Source: JAJCYK01 sp965224285
GTDB taxonomy: Bacteria > Bacteroidota > Bacteroidia > Cytophagales > Cyclobacteriaceae
Direction: 5' to 3'
Assembly: GCA_965224285.1 (NCBI GenBank)
Contig: OZ245043.1
Location: 1,364,001 to 1,428,000, forward strand
Length of the DNA: 64,000 nucleotides
Part shown: positions 52,717-61,902 of the stretch, one piece after another
Layout: the number at the start of each line of letters is the position of its first letter
Numbering within the stretch: the first letter of the stretch is position 1
Translations under genes and position numbers: made by a program
The notes under the pieces: generated by a model
What the model was told of the DNA's origin: nothing
Databases searched by the model: none
Seen by the model: the letters and a program-made list of their open reading frames with translations, nothing else

Positions 52717-54621
52717 TCAACTCAAATGATGTTCCAAGTTTTCGGCAATTTGATTATTGATGAAATAATCATACCAAAGTTCGAAAGAGAAAAGGGTATA
52801 TATTTTTATCAAATTACGCCCATTTTCACCATCCATTTCACTGACCAGGGATTTAATGTAAGACTTATCAAAATAAGTACCGCAGCCCGAATTGTCGCGT
52901 TCCAATAATTGGAGGAACATATCGGATAGTCCCTCCTCAAACCATTTGCCAATAGGAACCTCAAACCCCCGTTTTTCACGATATATTATTTCTTGTGGAA
53001 GCCATTTTTCCATGGAAATTTTATGAATGTACTTGTGTGTATTACCTTTTATTTTATAGCTAGCTGGTAAAGACTCTACATACTTTATAAAGTCCAAATC
53101 GAGGAATGGTACTCTGCACTCCAGGGAGTTGGCCATAGTTACCTTATCACCAAATAGCAGCAAATTATCCGATAATGAGTTTCTGGTATCTATATAGAGC
53201 ATTTTATTTAGGGACTCGGTTAGGCCGTCGGTTTGATCATATAACTTCTGTATAAGATCCGAATCCACATTTTCCATTTTATCCTTAAATTCTGGTCGGA
53301 TCAATCGGTCTTTCTCATCCGCGGTGAAAATGGAATAAATGGCTACAAACCGCTTGATTTGATCGGAAAATTTAGAGGCATATGCGGCCCGTCTAAATTT
53401 TGGACCCATTTTAAACCAATCATCAATAGTTTGTAAAGGCATAACCTTCAATAGGTTAGAAAATTTAGAAAGATATTTCTCACCCATGTAGCGATTATAG
53501 CCGCCCAGCGGTTCATCAGCACCTTGCCCGCTTAGTACCACTTTGCCATGTTCTGACGCCAGTTTCGAAACGTAGTACAAGGCTGGAATCGTTGGGATAG
53601 CTATAGGCTCTTCAGTATACTGGTAACTCTCTATTAGAAAATCCAAACATTGCTGACGGTTAATGGTGATCTCGTAATGATCTGAGCCAATATATTTTGC
53701 AGATTCTTTTGCCTCCTCCAATTCGTTATGACCTCCTATCCCTGGGAATCCAATACTGAAGGTTTTAATAGGATTGGAAGAGTATTTCTGCATTAGATGG
53801 CCTACAATGGCGGAATCCATTCCCCCACTGAGGAACAAACCCACCGGCACATCACTCAATAATTGTCGTCTGACTGCCTGTTCTAGATAATATTGATATT
53901 TTTCCACCGCCTCTTCTTCTGAAATGTTCACAGTTTTCGGTCGGTAATTCCAATAGTGCTGCTTGGTTATTTTCCCATTGGCATCCACTTTTAGATAATG
54001 GGTGGGCTCTAATTTTTTTACATCCTTCAATAAAGTTTGAGGGGCTGGACTATATCGGTAAGTAAGAAAGGAATTAAGTGCGGTGAGATCCACAGACCTT
54101 TGATAACCTTGGTATTCAAGTATGGATTTTAGTTCAGAACCAAATAAAAGGCTATTATTGACAAAAGCGTAATAAAGCGGCTTTACCCCAAAATGATCTC
54201 TGACCAATATTAGACACCTCTTATTAGTGTCGTACAGGGCAAAAGCAAATATCCCATTTAACTTCTCCCAGGCATCTTCGCCATACTTCTGGTACATCAC
54301 CATTATAACTTCCGTATCACAATTGGTATGGAACTTATAACCGTCGTCAAGTAATTCCTGTTTTAGCTCCGGAAAATTATAGATTTCTCCATTGAACACA
54401 ATCCATATACTCTTATCAACTGTTGACATTGGCTGTATACCACCCTCCAAATCAATAATACTCAACCTCCGATGAACCAATCCCAAACTACCGTCATCAG
54501 ATATGTACATTCCATCATCATCCGGACCCCGATGACTGATCACCTTTGACATACTCCATAACAAATCTTTGTCAACGGGTTTTCCATTACTATAATTGAA
54601 CACTCCTGCGATTCCACACAT
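52717..54621 (-). CDS. AsnB-type glutamine-dependent amidotransferase (first copy)
   Basis: This 634-residue protein has an N-terminal class II glutaminase domain with nucleophile Cys2 (MCGIAGVFNYS), SHRGPDDDG and FNGEIYNFPELK. An ATP-pyrophosphatase synthetase domain follows with the PP-loop GLFLSGGMDSAIVG (about residue 270). It may be an asparagine synthetase, but its location among glycosyl- and sulfotransferases favours amidation of a uronic acid or a similar sugar carboxylate, as for WbpS-type O-antigen proteins. It is encoded 36 bases downstream of a glycosyltransferase gene on the same strand. A second AsnB-type protein is encoded at 60046-61902. Confidence 0.9.
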   Translation of the reverse strand: MCGIAGVFNYSNGKPVDKDLLWSMSKVISHRGPDDDGMYISDDGSLGLVHRRLSIIDLEGGIQPMSTVDKSIWIVFNGEIYNFPELKQELLDDGYKFHTNCDTEVIMVMYQKYGEDAWEKLNGIFAFALYDTNKRCLILVRDHFGVKPLYYAFVNNSLLFGSELKSILEYQGYQRSVDLTALNSFLTYRYSPAPQTLLKDVKKLEPTHYLKVDANGKITKQHYWNYRPKTVNISEEEAVEKYQYYLEQAVRRQLLSDVPVGLFLSGGMDSAIVGHLMQKYSSNPIKTFSIGFPGIGGHNELEEAKESAKYIGSDHYEITINRQQCLDFLIESYQYTEEPIAIPTIPALYYVSKLASEHGKVVLSGQGADEPLGGYNRYMGEKYLSKFSNLLKVMPLQTIDDWFKMGPKFRRAAYASKFSDQIKRFVAIYSIFTADEKDRLIRPEFKDKMENVDSDLIQKLYDQTDGLTESLNKMLYIDTRNSLSDNLLLFGDKVTMANSLECRVPFLDLDFIKYVESLPASYKIKGNTHKYIHKISMEKWLPQEIIYREKRGFEVPIGKWFEEGLSDMFLQLLERDNSGCGTYFDKSYIKSLVSEMDGENGRNLIKIYTLFSFELWYDYFINNQIAENLEHHLS

Positions 54622-54657
54622 AACAATTAAAAATAAAGTACGATTCTAAAAATTACA

Positions 54658-55620
54658 TTATTGAAGCAAGTTGGTATATATCGATTTTATGGTTCCAGCC
54701 ACACTTGCCATGTCCAGTTTTTTAGCGGCTAGAGCCGACCTTCCCTGAAATTCACCCTGATACATAAGGGCCTGATGAGCCAATTCAGCTATTTCCTGAG
54801 GATCCAGCGAGCTACTCACTTTACAACCACTAATATCCCCTATCATATGTTTGACGTTGCCCACATCGGTGGAGACCACCGGACGATTACATGCCAGGGA
54901 CTCTTTAACAGAATTTGGTGACCCCTCAAATCCGGAAGTTAGCAAGTGCAACTTAGATGCGTTAAAATAATACGGCACTAAATGGCGTTCTGTCTTGATT
55001 AATAACAATTCCTCCAGGTTATGGTGGTACTGGGAGTTCAGAATGTCAACCACCTGCCGGAATATGTCGTATCTCTTCTGAGGTCGATCCCGGCTACCGC
55101 TAGAAACAAAAAGTGCGTAATCCTTAACCGGCAAGTCCAATTTTTTACAGGCTTCCACTTCAGATACCGGAAAAAACTTCTCGGTATCTACTCCATTTGG
55201 GACGTAATTTCCTTTTGATGGATAAGTCTTACTTATGGTCGGGTCATGCTTAACAATAAAAGCCGCTGAGCCATCTATGACGCGCTTATTTATCAACTTT
55301 TCAATAAATGGTGATTTGCTTTCACCTCCCACAATATTTAGAAAGGAAGTTACTACCGGCTTGCTAATACCAGCCAACTGGGTAGTACTGAAGCCACAAA
55401 AAGAATGATGGCAGTGTACAATATCAAAAGATTTGGCCAACTTACGGATCATCGGAATAGTCTTGAGATACTCCATCTTGCCTTTTTGCAAAGCGTTAAT
55501 AAATATGACATCATTCTGGATACCAACATCAGTTAAAGAATCAATTTGCTCCTTAATGAAAATCCCATAAGTTGGATGCTCATCAAAAGGATATAGATTG
55601 GTTATATGCAATACCTTCAA
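54658..55620 (-). CDS. GT4-family glycosyltransferase
   Basis: This 320-residue protein has the GT-B fold marks MKVLHITNLYPFDEHPTYG at the N-terminus, NYVPNGVDTEKFFP in the middle and the nucleotide-sugar binding GFEGSPNSVKESLACNRPVVS (E-x7-E motif) near residue 240. It probably adds a sugar to the lipid-linked repeat unit in the cytoplasm. Donor and linkage are unknown. The start is TTG (complement of 55618-55620); no ATG is near and the conserved N-terminus begins there. It is probably cotranscribed with the AsnB-type gene that follows. Confidence 0.88.
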   Translation of the reverse strand: MKVLHITNLYPFDEHPTYGIFIKEQIDSLTDVGIQNDVIFINALQKGKMEYLKTIPMIRKLAKSFDIVHCHHSFCGFSTTQLAGISKPVVTSFLNIVGGESKSPFIEKLINKRVIDGSAAFIVKHDPTISKTYPSKGNYVPNGVDTEKFFPVSEVEACKKLDLPVKDYALFVSSGSRDRPQKRYDIFRQVVDILNSQYHHNLEELLLIKTERHLVPYYFNASKLHLLTSGFEGSPNSVKESLACNRPVVSTDVGNVKHMIGDISGCKVSSSLDPQEIAELAHQALMYQGEFQGRSALAAKKLDMASVAGTIKSIYTNLLQ

Positions 55621-55942
55621 GATAAGATCTCGTTTACTCTAGGAAAAAGTTTTAGGGTAACCCCCTGGCTCAAAAAATAGCTTCATTTGAATAAAAAAAT
55701 TTACTTCTACGGCAATTACGAAACTACTAAAGTCTCCTGGTAAATGGGAATACCGTGAAAGTATGAAATAACTTTCTTTAGCGATAATTTTGCAACGAGA
55801 TTTTACACTGATTTTACATCAATTTTATTAAAAAGTGTACATGCGGAGGGATTTGATCCTTAATTTCACCTAATTTGAGCCTGATTTCAACGATGTTAGT
55901 GGCCGCCGTATTTATTCCGGTAAAGGTTTAATTTTTTAGTAT
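55621..55942. other. Intergenic region between divergent glycosyltransferase and sulfotransferase genes
   Basis: This 322-base spacer carries no ORF of note. An exact TAATTTTG (-7 type, plus strand) lies at 55785-55792 without a -33 box at the usual distance; it would give the sulfotransferase gene a leader of about 145 bases. No terminator hairpin or RNA gene was recognised. Confidence 0.5.
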
Positions 55943-56668
55943 ATGGTTATAGTTGTACTCGGTATGCATAAATCAGGCACTACCCTGGTGTCGGAAATCT
56001 TGCATAAATCAGGCATTAACATGGTGGAGCAGTTTGACGAGGAACAGGGATATTATAAAGGTAACAAAATGGAGCGAGCCTCGACACTAGATCTCAACCA
56101 TGAGATGTTGAACAGCCGGGGGGTTAGCAGTTTGGATATTCCGGTTACACCTGAAGCGCTAGATCCTAGTCCAGCTCAGATAAAACGGATGGAAGAAATT
56201 ATCGATGATTGTAATATCCGATACAAATTCTGGGGATTTAAAGATCCCCGTACCTGTATTACCTACAACATCTGGAAAAAGCTGCTACCTCCTCATAGAT
56301 TAATAGTGGTTTATCGGCATCCCGCCAAAATTTTAGCCCACTATAACAAAAGGTCTACTTTCATGGATCGCATTAGTCGATACTTTCGGGCTATGGAGAA
56401 ATGGAAGGCCAACAATCAGTTACTGCTTGCTCATATTTCTCAATCGGAATATCCTCAAATAATCATCAACTATGAAGATCTCATGAGAGGAGATAACACG
56501 TTTAAGCATCTATCTGAATTTGTAGGTCTTAAATTACACGACGCGCGTGACTGCAATATTTCGGAAAATACCAATACCAAGAACAAACTGTGGAAACTTT
56601 TCGATAAGCTTACCCCGGGAAATGCAGAAGATATTTACCAACAATTAGAATCACATAAATCATGCTAA
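55943..56668 (+). CDS. Sulfotransferase-family protein (short)
   Basis: This 241-residue protein has a clear 5'-phosphosulfate loop VVLGMHKSGTTLVSEILHKSG at the very N-terminus and a 3'-phosphate-like RLIVVYRHPAKILAHYNKR (about residue 130). GFKDPRTCITYNIWKKLLP is a segment I associate with bacterial sulfotransferases of glycan loci. It is shorter than the others and lacks their C-terminal part. The acceptor is unknown. It is eight bases ahead of a glycosyltransferase gene, so the two probably act on the same repeat unit. The ATG at 55943 fits the fold because the loop begins within ten residues. Confidence 0.83.
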   Translation: MVIVVLGMHKSGTTLVSEILHKSGINMVEQFDEEQGYYKGNKMERASTLDLNHEMLNSRGVSSLDIPVTPEALDPSPAQIKRMEEIIDDCNIRYKFWGFKDPRTCITYNIWKKLLPPHRLIVVYRHPAKILAHYNKRSTFMDRISRYFRAMEKWKANNQLLLAHISQSEYPQIIINYEDLMRGDNTFKHLSEFVGLKLHDARDCNISENTNTKNKLWKLFDKLTPGNAEDIYQQLESHKSC

Positions 56669-56676
56669 CCTATTAA

Positions 56677-57840
56677 ATGAGACTGTTATTTTTTGATACT
56701 GAAATACCTGATCTATTAGCAGATAATGGGAGAAGTACCGGAGGGGCTTGTGTCCGGCAGTATGCGTTAGCCCAAGGTTTGGCACACCTGGGGCAAGATG
56801 TTGGTATTTTAACTTGGAAAGGAGCCCGCGATTATGTTAATAAAGATTTGGATTTCGAATTGGTTGAAACTTACGATCCGGTGGTTAGGATCAGAGGATT
56901 GCGCTATTTTATCTACTTACAAAGCTTCTATCGTAACATACGATCTTTCCAACCGGATTTCCTGTTTGTAAAAACATGTACTATTCACAATGGACTGCTG
57001 GCAATCTGTGCCCAACTATTAAACATTCCCTTGATCTATCTGGTCACCAATGACAAGGATGCTGACGACCGCTACAAGGAAGGAGCTGATTACAAAACCC
57101 AGTTGGCCTATCGATATGCGTTGAAAAAAAGCAAAATGATCGTCTGCCAAAATAGGTATCAACATGACAGGTTCAAAGAGATGTTTCCGGAAAAGCATTT
57201 AATGATCATGCATAATCCCTACCTTGAGCAAGGTCCTTTGCCTGATGCTTTGCCTAAAACTCAGAGAAGCTATATTTCCTGGATCGGAGTATTTAGTAAG
57301 CAAAAGAACCTACCTACTTTGCTCAAAGTCATCAGAGCCCTGCCTGATCAAGACTTTAAAATTGCCGGATCATTTAATACTGGACTTATGGATGGCCAGA
57401 CCTCCGTGGATAAAGCCCTTGATAACACCTTAAGCCAAATTGAGTCATGTAATAATGCAGAGTTGGTGGGGTATGTCAGACGGGTTGATATCGGTGATTT
57501 TTTGGCCAAAAGCACTCTGTTACTCAACACATCACATTACGAGGGATTCTCCAATACATTTTTGGAGGCGTTTGCTGTGGGCACTCCGATTGTTACTACT
57601 CGCAATGTTGACCCTGATCACATCATTGAAAGAAACCAATTAGGGGGTGTAGCGGAGACTTTTGATCAACTTCCCCATGCAATTAAGGCGATTGAAAATC
57701 ACCCCGATTACCACAAGATATCCAGAGATTGTCAACAGTATTTGCAGACACATCATCGAATGGAAGTCATTTGCCAGCAACTCATAGATGGTGTTTGTAG
57801 GCTGCAGACTATAGATAGTCAAAATGTTTTAGCGAAGTAA
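56677..57840 (+). CDS. GT4-family glycosyltransferase
   Basis: This 387-residue GT-B protein has ADNGRSTGGACVRQYALAQG near the N-terminus (acceptor-side loop), SYISWIGVFSKQKNLPTLLK at the start of the C-terminal Rossmann domain and HYEGFSNTFLEAFAVGTPIV with the E-x7-E donor motif near residue 290. It probably transfers a sugar from a nucleotide donor to the growing repeat unit. Donor identity is not readable. Its last 32 bases overlap the 3' end of the convergent sulfotransferase gene. Confidence 0.88.
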   Translation: MRLLFFDTEIPDLLADNGRSTGGACVRQYALAQGLAHLGQDVGILTWKGARDYVNKDLDFELVETYDPVVRIRGLRYFIYLQSFYRNIRSFQPDFLFVKTCTIHNGLLAICAQLLNIPLIYLVTNDKDADDRYKEGADYKTQLAYRYALKKSKMIVCQNRYQHDRFKEMFPEKHLMIMHNPYLEQGPLPDALPKTQRSYISWIGVFSKQKNLPTLLKVIRALPDQDFKIAGSFNTGLMDGQTSVDKALDNTLSQIESCNNAELVGYVRRVDIGDFLAKSTLLLNTSHYEGFSNTFLEAFAVGTPIVTTRNVDPDHIIERNQLGGVAETFDQLPHAIKAIENHPDYHKISRDCQQYLQTHHRMEVICQQLIDGVCRLQTIDSQNVLAK

Positions 57841-58708
57841 GGCAAATTTCTTTGATATCTTCTTTTTGGGTTTCATTCAATCTACTTATCTGATTCTCAT
57901 TGGCATCGGTTACGAAATGCTTAAAGAAGTCATCCACCTGATACCAATGTAATTGCTTTTCAACTCCTTGCCGGGTCAGATTATGAGTCCCATCCGCATT
58001 GACCACCCGTTTAGTTTGTAATCGTATTTTACTGACTTGTTTTAAATCCAATTCGGAGACCTGGTACAGACTTCTCAGTGACTCCAGGGGGTTTTCAATA
58101 AAATCTTCGTAGCGGAAAATATGGTAATTGGAATATCGCCTATTGTCCTCAATCATCTGGAGGCAAGACCTCTCGTAGTGATTGGCAAAAGCTCTAAGGT
58201 CATAGCCCCTCCTCACATGTCCCTCAATCACAGCAAACCCGTTGCGCACTAAGGCAATGAAAACAGCATCCGGATACATTCGCTGCAATTCCGAAGTGAG
58301 AAAAATTAAGCCATTTAGATTCTTGCAAAGAAGTCGGCTGGATCTTATCTCCTCCTTCGAATATTTTTGATTTTCAGACTTGTAAAAGTTTTGGCTTATA
58401 TCAGTAGCTTTTTGCTTATCATTAAACAGTATCCGGTCTATTCTTTTTTGCGAACTCCGGCTCAGGGGGTTTCTGGGTTGCCAAAAATCTATATTAAAAA
58501 TATCCTTTTTTTCCCGCACTAATATCGGCAGGTAATCGATCAATTTTGAGATCTTTACAGACCAAGGTTCTGCTCCTTTCCCTTTAAATACCTCCTGTAA
58601 TTCCCCCCTGGGTGAACAAACCTCCGGATGGCTCCTGAATAGGTTTAGGAGAATATTTGATCCTCCTCGAGCAAAACCTACTATAAAAATTGGTTTAATA
58701 TTAAGCAT
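57809..58708 (-). CDS. Sulfotransferase-family protein (type A paralogue)
   Basis: This 299-residue protein has the PAPS loop PIFIVGFARGGSNILLNLFR and the 3'-phosphate segment FIALVRNGFAVIEGHVRRGYD. It parallels the protein encoded at 50808-51737 along most of its length, including the Cys-containing HPEVC, VFKG and the closing QLHWYQVDDF region, so the two arose by duplication. They may sulfate different positions or sugars. An exact TATCTTTG -7 box (minus strand, 58769-58776) lies about 60 bases upstream, without a good -33 box. The gene is isolated on its strand between two plus-strand groups. Confidence 0.82.
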   Translation of the reverse strand: MLNIKPIFIVGFARGGSNILLNLFRSHPEVCSPRGELQEVFKGKGAEPWSVKISKLIDYLPILVREKKDIFNIDFWQPRNPLSRSSQKRIDRILFNDKQKATDISQNFYKSENQKYSKEEIRSSRLLCKNLNGLIFLTSELQRMYPDAVFIALVRNGFAVIEGHVRRGYDLRAFANHYERSCLQMIEDNRRYSNYHIFRYEDFIENPLESLRSLYQVSELDLKQVSKIRLQTKRVVNADGTHNLTRQGVEKQLHWYQVDDFFKHFVTDANENQISRLNETQKEDIKEICLTSLKHFDYL

Positions 58709-58800
58709 TGGCGAACCCGGCGCTAGTCAATTTTTCCTACTCCCAATCTCATCAGCTTATAAGCGGACCAAAGATAAAAGAATTTCGTTTAATAGCTTAC

Positions 58801-58816
58801 GTTCAAAATATTGAAC
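58801..58816. repeat. Short palindrome between divergent genes
   Basis: GTTCAA (58801-58806) and TTGAAC (58811-58816) form a perfect 6-bp inverted repeat around AATA. It sits between a minus-strand -7 box (58769-58776) and a plus-strand TACTTTCG -7-like box (58850-58857), a position expected of an operator that could serve both genes. No regulator is known. Confidence 0.4.
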
Positions 58817-58897
58817 GGAATATAAACAATTAATTAGCCATATTATATTTACTTTCGTGCCTTGAAAGAGGCTGGTCTTTCATTTGGACTATCTTGC

Positions 58898-60043
58898 ATG
58901 CAAGTTAAAAAAATCGTTTCTACCCCTTCCCATCAAGATCAATTGAGAATCTTAATGATAACCGATATTCTGGGCCCGGGAGGTAAAGAGCGAAGGATGG
59001 TTCAATTGATTAAAAACCTTAGTGAATCCTACAACTGCGATTGCGGTTTGGTAGTTCTATCCAACGATATACATTATCGTGAGGTGGAGGAAATGGATGT
59101 AAAGCTGGTAAAGTTACCGAGACGTCATAAAAGGGATCCCAGCATTTTAACTAAATTATATCATACCATCAGGAAATTCAAGCCCCATATCATACAGAGT
59201 TGGGAGTCAATGGCCACTCTTTATGCCTTACCTATCAGCAAATTATTCAAGACCAAGTTTGTAAATGCATCAGTTGCCAGCTCTCAGGATATTGTATTCG
59301 GTAGTAAAGAATGGATCCGGTCTAAATTGACCTATCCCTGGTCAGACGCTATTGTCGGAAATTCTTTAGCCGGTTTGGAAGCTTTTTCTGCACCCAGAAA
59401 TAAGTCATATTGTATTTATAATGGATTTGACTTTAATCGTTTATCTCATTTGAGCCCTCCAGAGGAAGTTCGGGCTGAATTTGGAATAAACACCCAATTT
59501 GTGGTTGGAATGGTGGGAGCATTTCACCCCAGAAAGGATTATCATACCTTCGTGGAAGCTGCGCAGGCTGTACTGACGCAAAGAAATGATGTGACCTTTG
59601 TAGCAGTTGGTGAAGGCGAATTGTTAGAGCCTATCCAAAATAACCTAAGGGATGAGTTTCGTGAGCATATTATATTTACCGGCAAGCAGTCCAAGGTAGA
59701 GTCAATAATCAATGTCTTCAATATTGGTGTCCTCACCACGAATCAAAACATTCATGGAGAAGGTATTAGTAATGCAATTATGGAGTATATGGTATTGGGA
59801 AAACCCGTTATCGCCACCAATGGCGGGGGTACTCCAGAAATTGTGCAGGATCAAAAAACAGGTTATTTAGTTCCGGCCTTTGATTCACCGGCCTTAGTGG
59901 ATAAAATACAAATCTTGTTAGACAATCCCCATATAGCATCCGCTATGGGTTCTCGTGGAAAACAGTTAATCCAGGAGGAATTTAGTATTGATAACATGAC
60001 CGAAAAGTTCGTCAGATTGTATAAATCCCTGTTAAATAAATAA
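58898..60043 (+). CDS. GT4-family glycosyltransferase
   Basis: This 381-residue GT-B protein has LRILMITDILGPGGKERRM at the N-terminus (glycine-rich loop), YCIYNGFDFNRLSHL, VVGMVGAFHPRKDYHTFVEA and the donor motif EGISNAIMEYMVLGKPVIA followed by NGGGTPEIVQD. It probably extends the lipid-linked repeat. The ATG at 58898 is chosen; a TTG at 58862 would extend it by 12 residues but falls about where transcription would start if TACTTTCG (58850-58857) is the -7 box. An AsnB-type gene starts two bases after its stop, which suggests that the two act together. Confidence 0.88.
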   Translation: MQVKKIVSTPSHQDQLRILMITDILGPGGKERRMVQLIKNLSESYNCDCGLVVLSNDIHYREVEEMDVKLVKLPRRHKRDPSILTKLYHTIRKFKPHIIQSWESMATLYALPISKLFKTKFVNASVASSQDIVFGSKEWIRSKLTYPWSDAIVGNSLAGLEAFSAPRNKSYCIYNGFDFNRLSHLSPPEEVRAEFGINTQFVVGMVGAFHPRKDYHTFVEAAQAVLTQRNDVTFVAVGEGELLEPIQNNLRDEFREHIIFTGKQSKVESIINVFNIGVLTTNQNIHGEGISNAIMEYMVLGKPVIATNGGGTPEIVQDQKTGYLVPAFDSPALVDKIQILLDNPHIASAMGSRGKQLIQEEFSIDNMTEKFVRLYKSLLNK

Positions 60044-60045
60044 GT

Positions 60046-61902
60046 ATGTGCGGAATTGCTGGCATATTACATTACCACCGGGAAAGAACTGTCGATCGAG
60101 AAATCCTAAAATCCATGACCAACATCATCGCTCATCGAGGTCCGGATGGTGAAGGGTTCTACGTTGATGGTTGTGTGGGATTAGGCCACCGAAGGTTGTC
60201 CATAATCGATCTGGAGACTGGTGATCAGCCCATGTTTAGCTGGGACAAGAGTCAGGTATTAGTATTTAACGGGGAAATTTATAATTACAAAGAGCTGCGT
60301 GCTGAATTAATAAGCCACGGTTACGAATTTCATACCACATCAGACACCGAAGTAATATTAATAGCCTATCAACATTGGGGGTTTTCCTGTCAAGAAAAGT
60401 TTAATGGGATGTGGGCTTTCGCCATATGGGATTCCCGAAAACAACTCCTTTTTATTTCCAGAGACCGTCTGGGTGAAAAACCTTTAGTTTATATGGAATG
60501 GGATAACTCTTTCCTATTTGCATCGGAAATAAAAAGCCTGAAATGTTACACCCAGGAACTGAAGCCCGATTACCAAATGCTGGAGTTCTACCTGGGATTG
60601 AATTTTGTGCCGGCACCCTTTACTTTTTACCAGGGAGTAAAAAAACTTCTACCAGGACATTGTTTGCTCATTCAAGATGGTACGGTAGAACAGATTAAGT
60701 ATTGGGATCTACCCCAGATAAATAAAAGTGATCTGTATCGTGAACCAGATATAGTTCACCGAGAATTTGAGAATCTGTTCCAGGACTCTGTAAGGTTAAG
60801 GATGCGCAGCGACGTTTCTTTTGGAGCCTTTCTCAGTGGCGGCCTGGACTCTGGTACTGTGGTTTCAGTCATGGCCCAGTACAGTGAATTACCGGTGGAA
60901 ACTTTCACTATCGGATTTGAAGACGAGCGATATGATGAACGTGATCTAGCCAGGGCAGTAGCTACCCAGTATCACACCAATCACCATGAAAAGGTGATAT
61001 CGCTTGAACATATCGACAATTACTTAGATAAGATTGTATTCCACTATGACGAGCCTTTTGGGGATGCAGCGGCATTACCTACCGGATACATGTCCCAATA
61101 TGCCAGGGAACATGTGAAAATGGTCTTGACTGGTGACGGTGGTGATGAAGTACTGGCAGGATATACCGCATTCAAAGGGGAAACTTTTGTAGGCCAGTAC
61201 CAAATACTCCCCATGGGTTTACGAAAACTAATTTCAAATGTGACCGGAGCAGTGACTCAAGGGTTTAAGGGTAAGGCTAGATATAAGTTAAATCGGATAA
61301 ATAGTGTATTATCCCTGGCAAACCAACCTTTTGAGCAGAGATTCATACTCAAAAGTGCCCGGATTAACCCTTTTTCAATGAGGGACTTAGTACCTAATCC
61401 AACGGATATGGTGCAGGATTTTTATAGCGATCTTGTGAATCAATGTAATCTTTCAGATCCTTATCATAAACTTCAATATGTCATGCTGAAATCCTCTCTT
61501 CCGGATCAAATGCTGGTAAAAGTGGATAAAATTAGCATGGCCCATTCACTGGAAACCAGGATCCCATTTCTCGATCACCGCATTGTTGAATTGTTGTATT
61601 GCACCGACAAAAAGGTGCAACTACCTAACTATCAAAGTAAAGCCGTTTTAAAGCATACTTTAGCCACCCGGCTTCCCAACGAAGTTTTAAATGCTCCAAA
61701 ACGCGGTTTTGGGGTACCATTACGGGATTGGTTCAAGGATGATTCATTTGATCATTATTTGGGAAGTCTTTTAGAAAAGGATCTTGGTCTGGATCACCAA
61801 ATTCTTCAACGAATCATAAAGGAGAATCTTCAGGGAAAAGGGGATTACGGAGATTTTATTTGGAGGGTAATGATCTATGAAAAGTGGCTGGAAAAGCAGT
61901 AA
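60046..61902 (+). CDS. AsnB-type glutamine-dependent amidotransferase (second copy)
   Basis: This 618-residue protein has Cys2 (MCGIAGILHYH), AHRGPDGEGFY, VFNGEIYNYKELR and the PP-loop AFLSGGLDSGTVVS (about residue 260). VLTGDGGDEVLAGYTAFKG and the C-terminal APKRGFGVPLRDWF complete the AsnB architecture. It resembles the amidotransferases found in exopolysaccharide loci that use glutamine to amidate a sugar acid or another acceptor. It differs from the first copy throughout, so the two are not a recent duplication. It is two bases after a glycosyltransferase gene. Confidence 0.9.
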   Translation: MCGIAGILHYHRERTVDREILKSMTNIIAHRGPDGEGFYVDGCVGLGHRRLSIIDLETGDQPMFSWDKSQVLVFNGEIYNYKELRAELISHGYEFHTTSDTEVILIAYQHWGFSCQEKFNGMWAFAIWDSRKQLLFISRDRLGEKPLVYMEWDNSFLFASEIKSLKCYTQELKPDYQMLEFYLGLNFVPAPFTFYQGVKKLLPGHCLLIQDGTVEQIKYWDLPQINKSDLYREPDIVHREFENLFQDSVRLRMRSDVSFGAFLSGGLDSGTVVSVMAQYSELPVETFTIGFEDERYDERDLARAVATQYHTNHHEKVISLEHIDNYLDKIVFHYDEPFGDAAALPTGYMSQYAREHVKMVLTGDGGDEVLAGYTAFKGETFVGQYQILPMGLRKLISNVTGAVTQGFKGKARYKLNRINSVLSLANQPFEQRFILKSARINPFSMRDLVPNPTDMVQDFYSDLVNQCNLSDPYHKLQYVMLKSSLPDQMLVKVDKISMAHSLETRIPFLDHRIVELLYCTDKKVQLPNYQSKAVLKHTLATRLPNEVLNAPKRGFGVPLRDWFKDDSFDHYLGSLLEKDLGLDHQILQRIIKENLQGKGDYGDFIWRVMIYEKWLEKQ

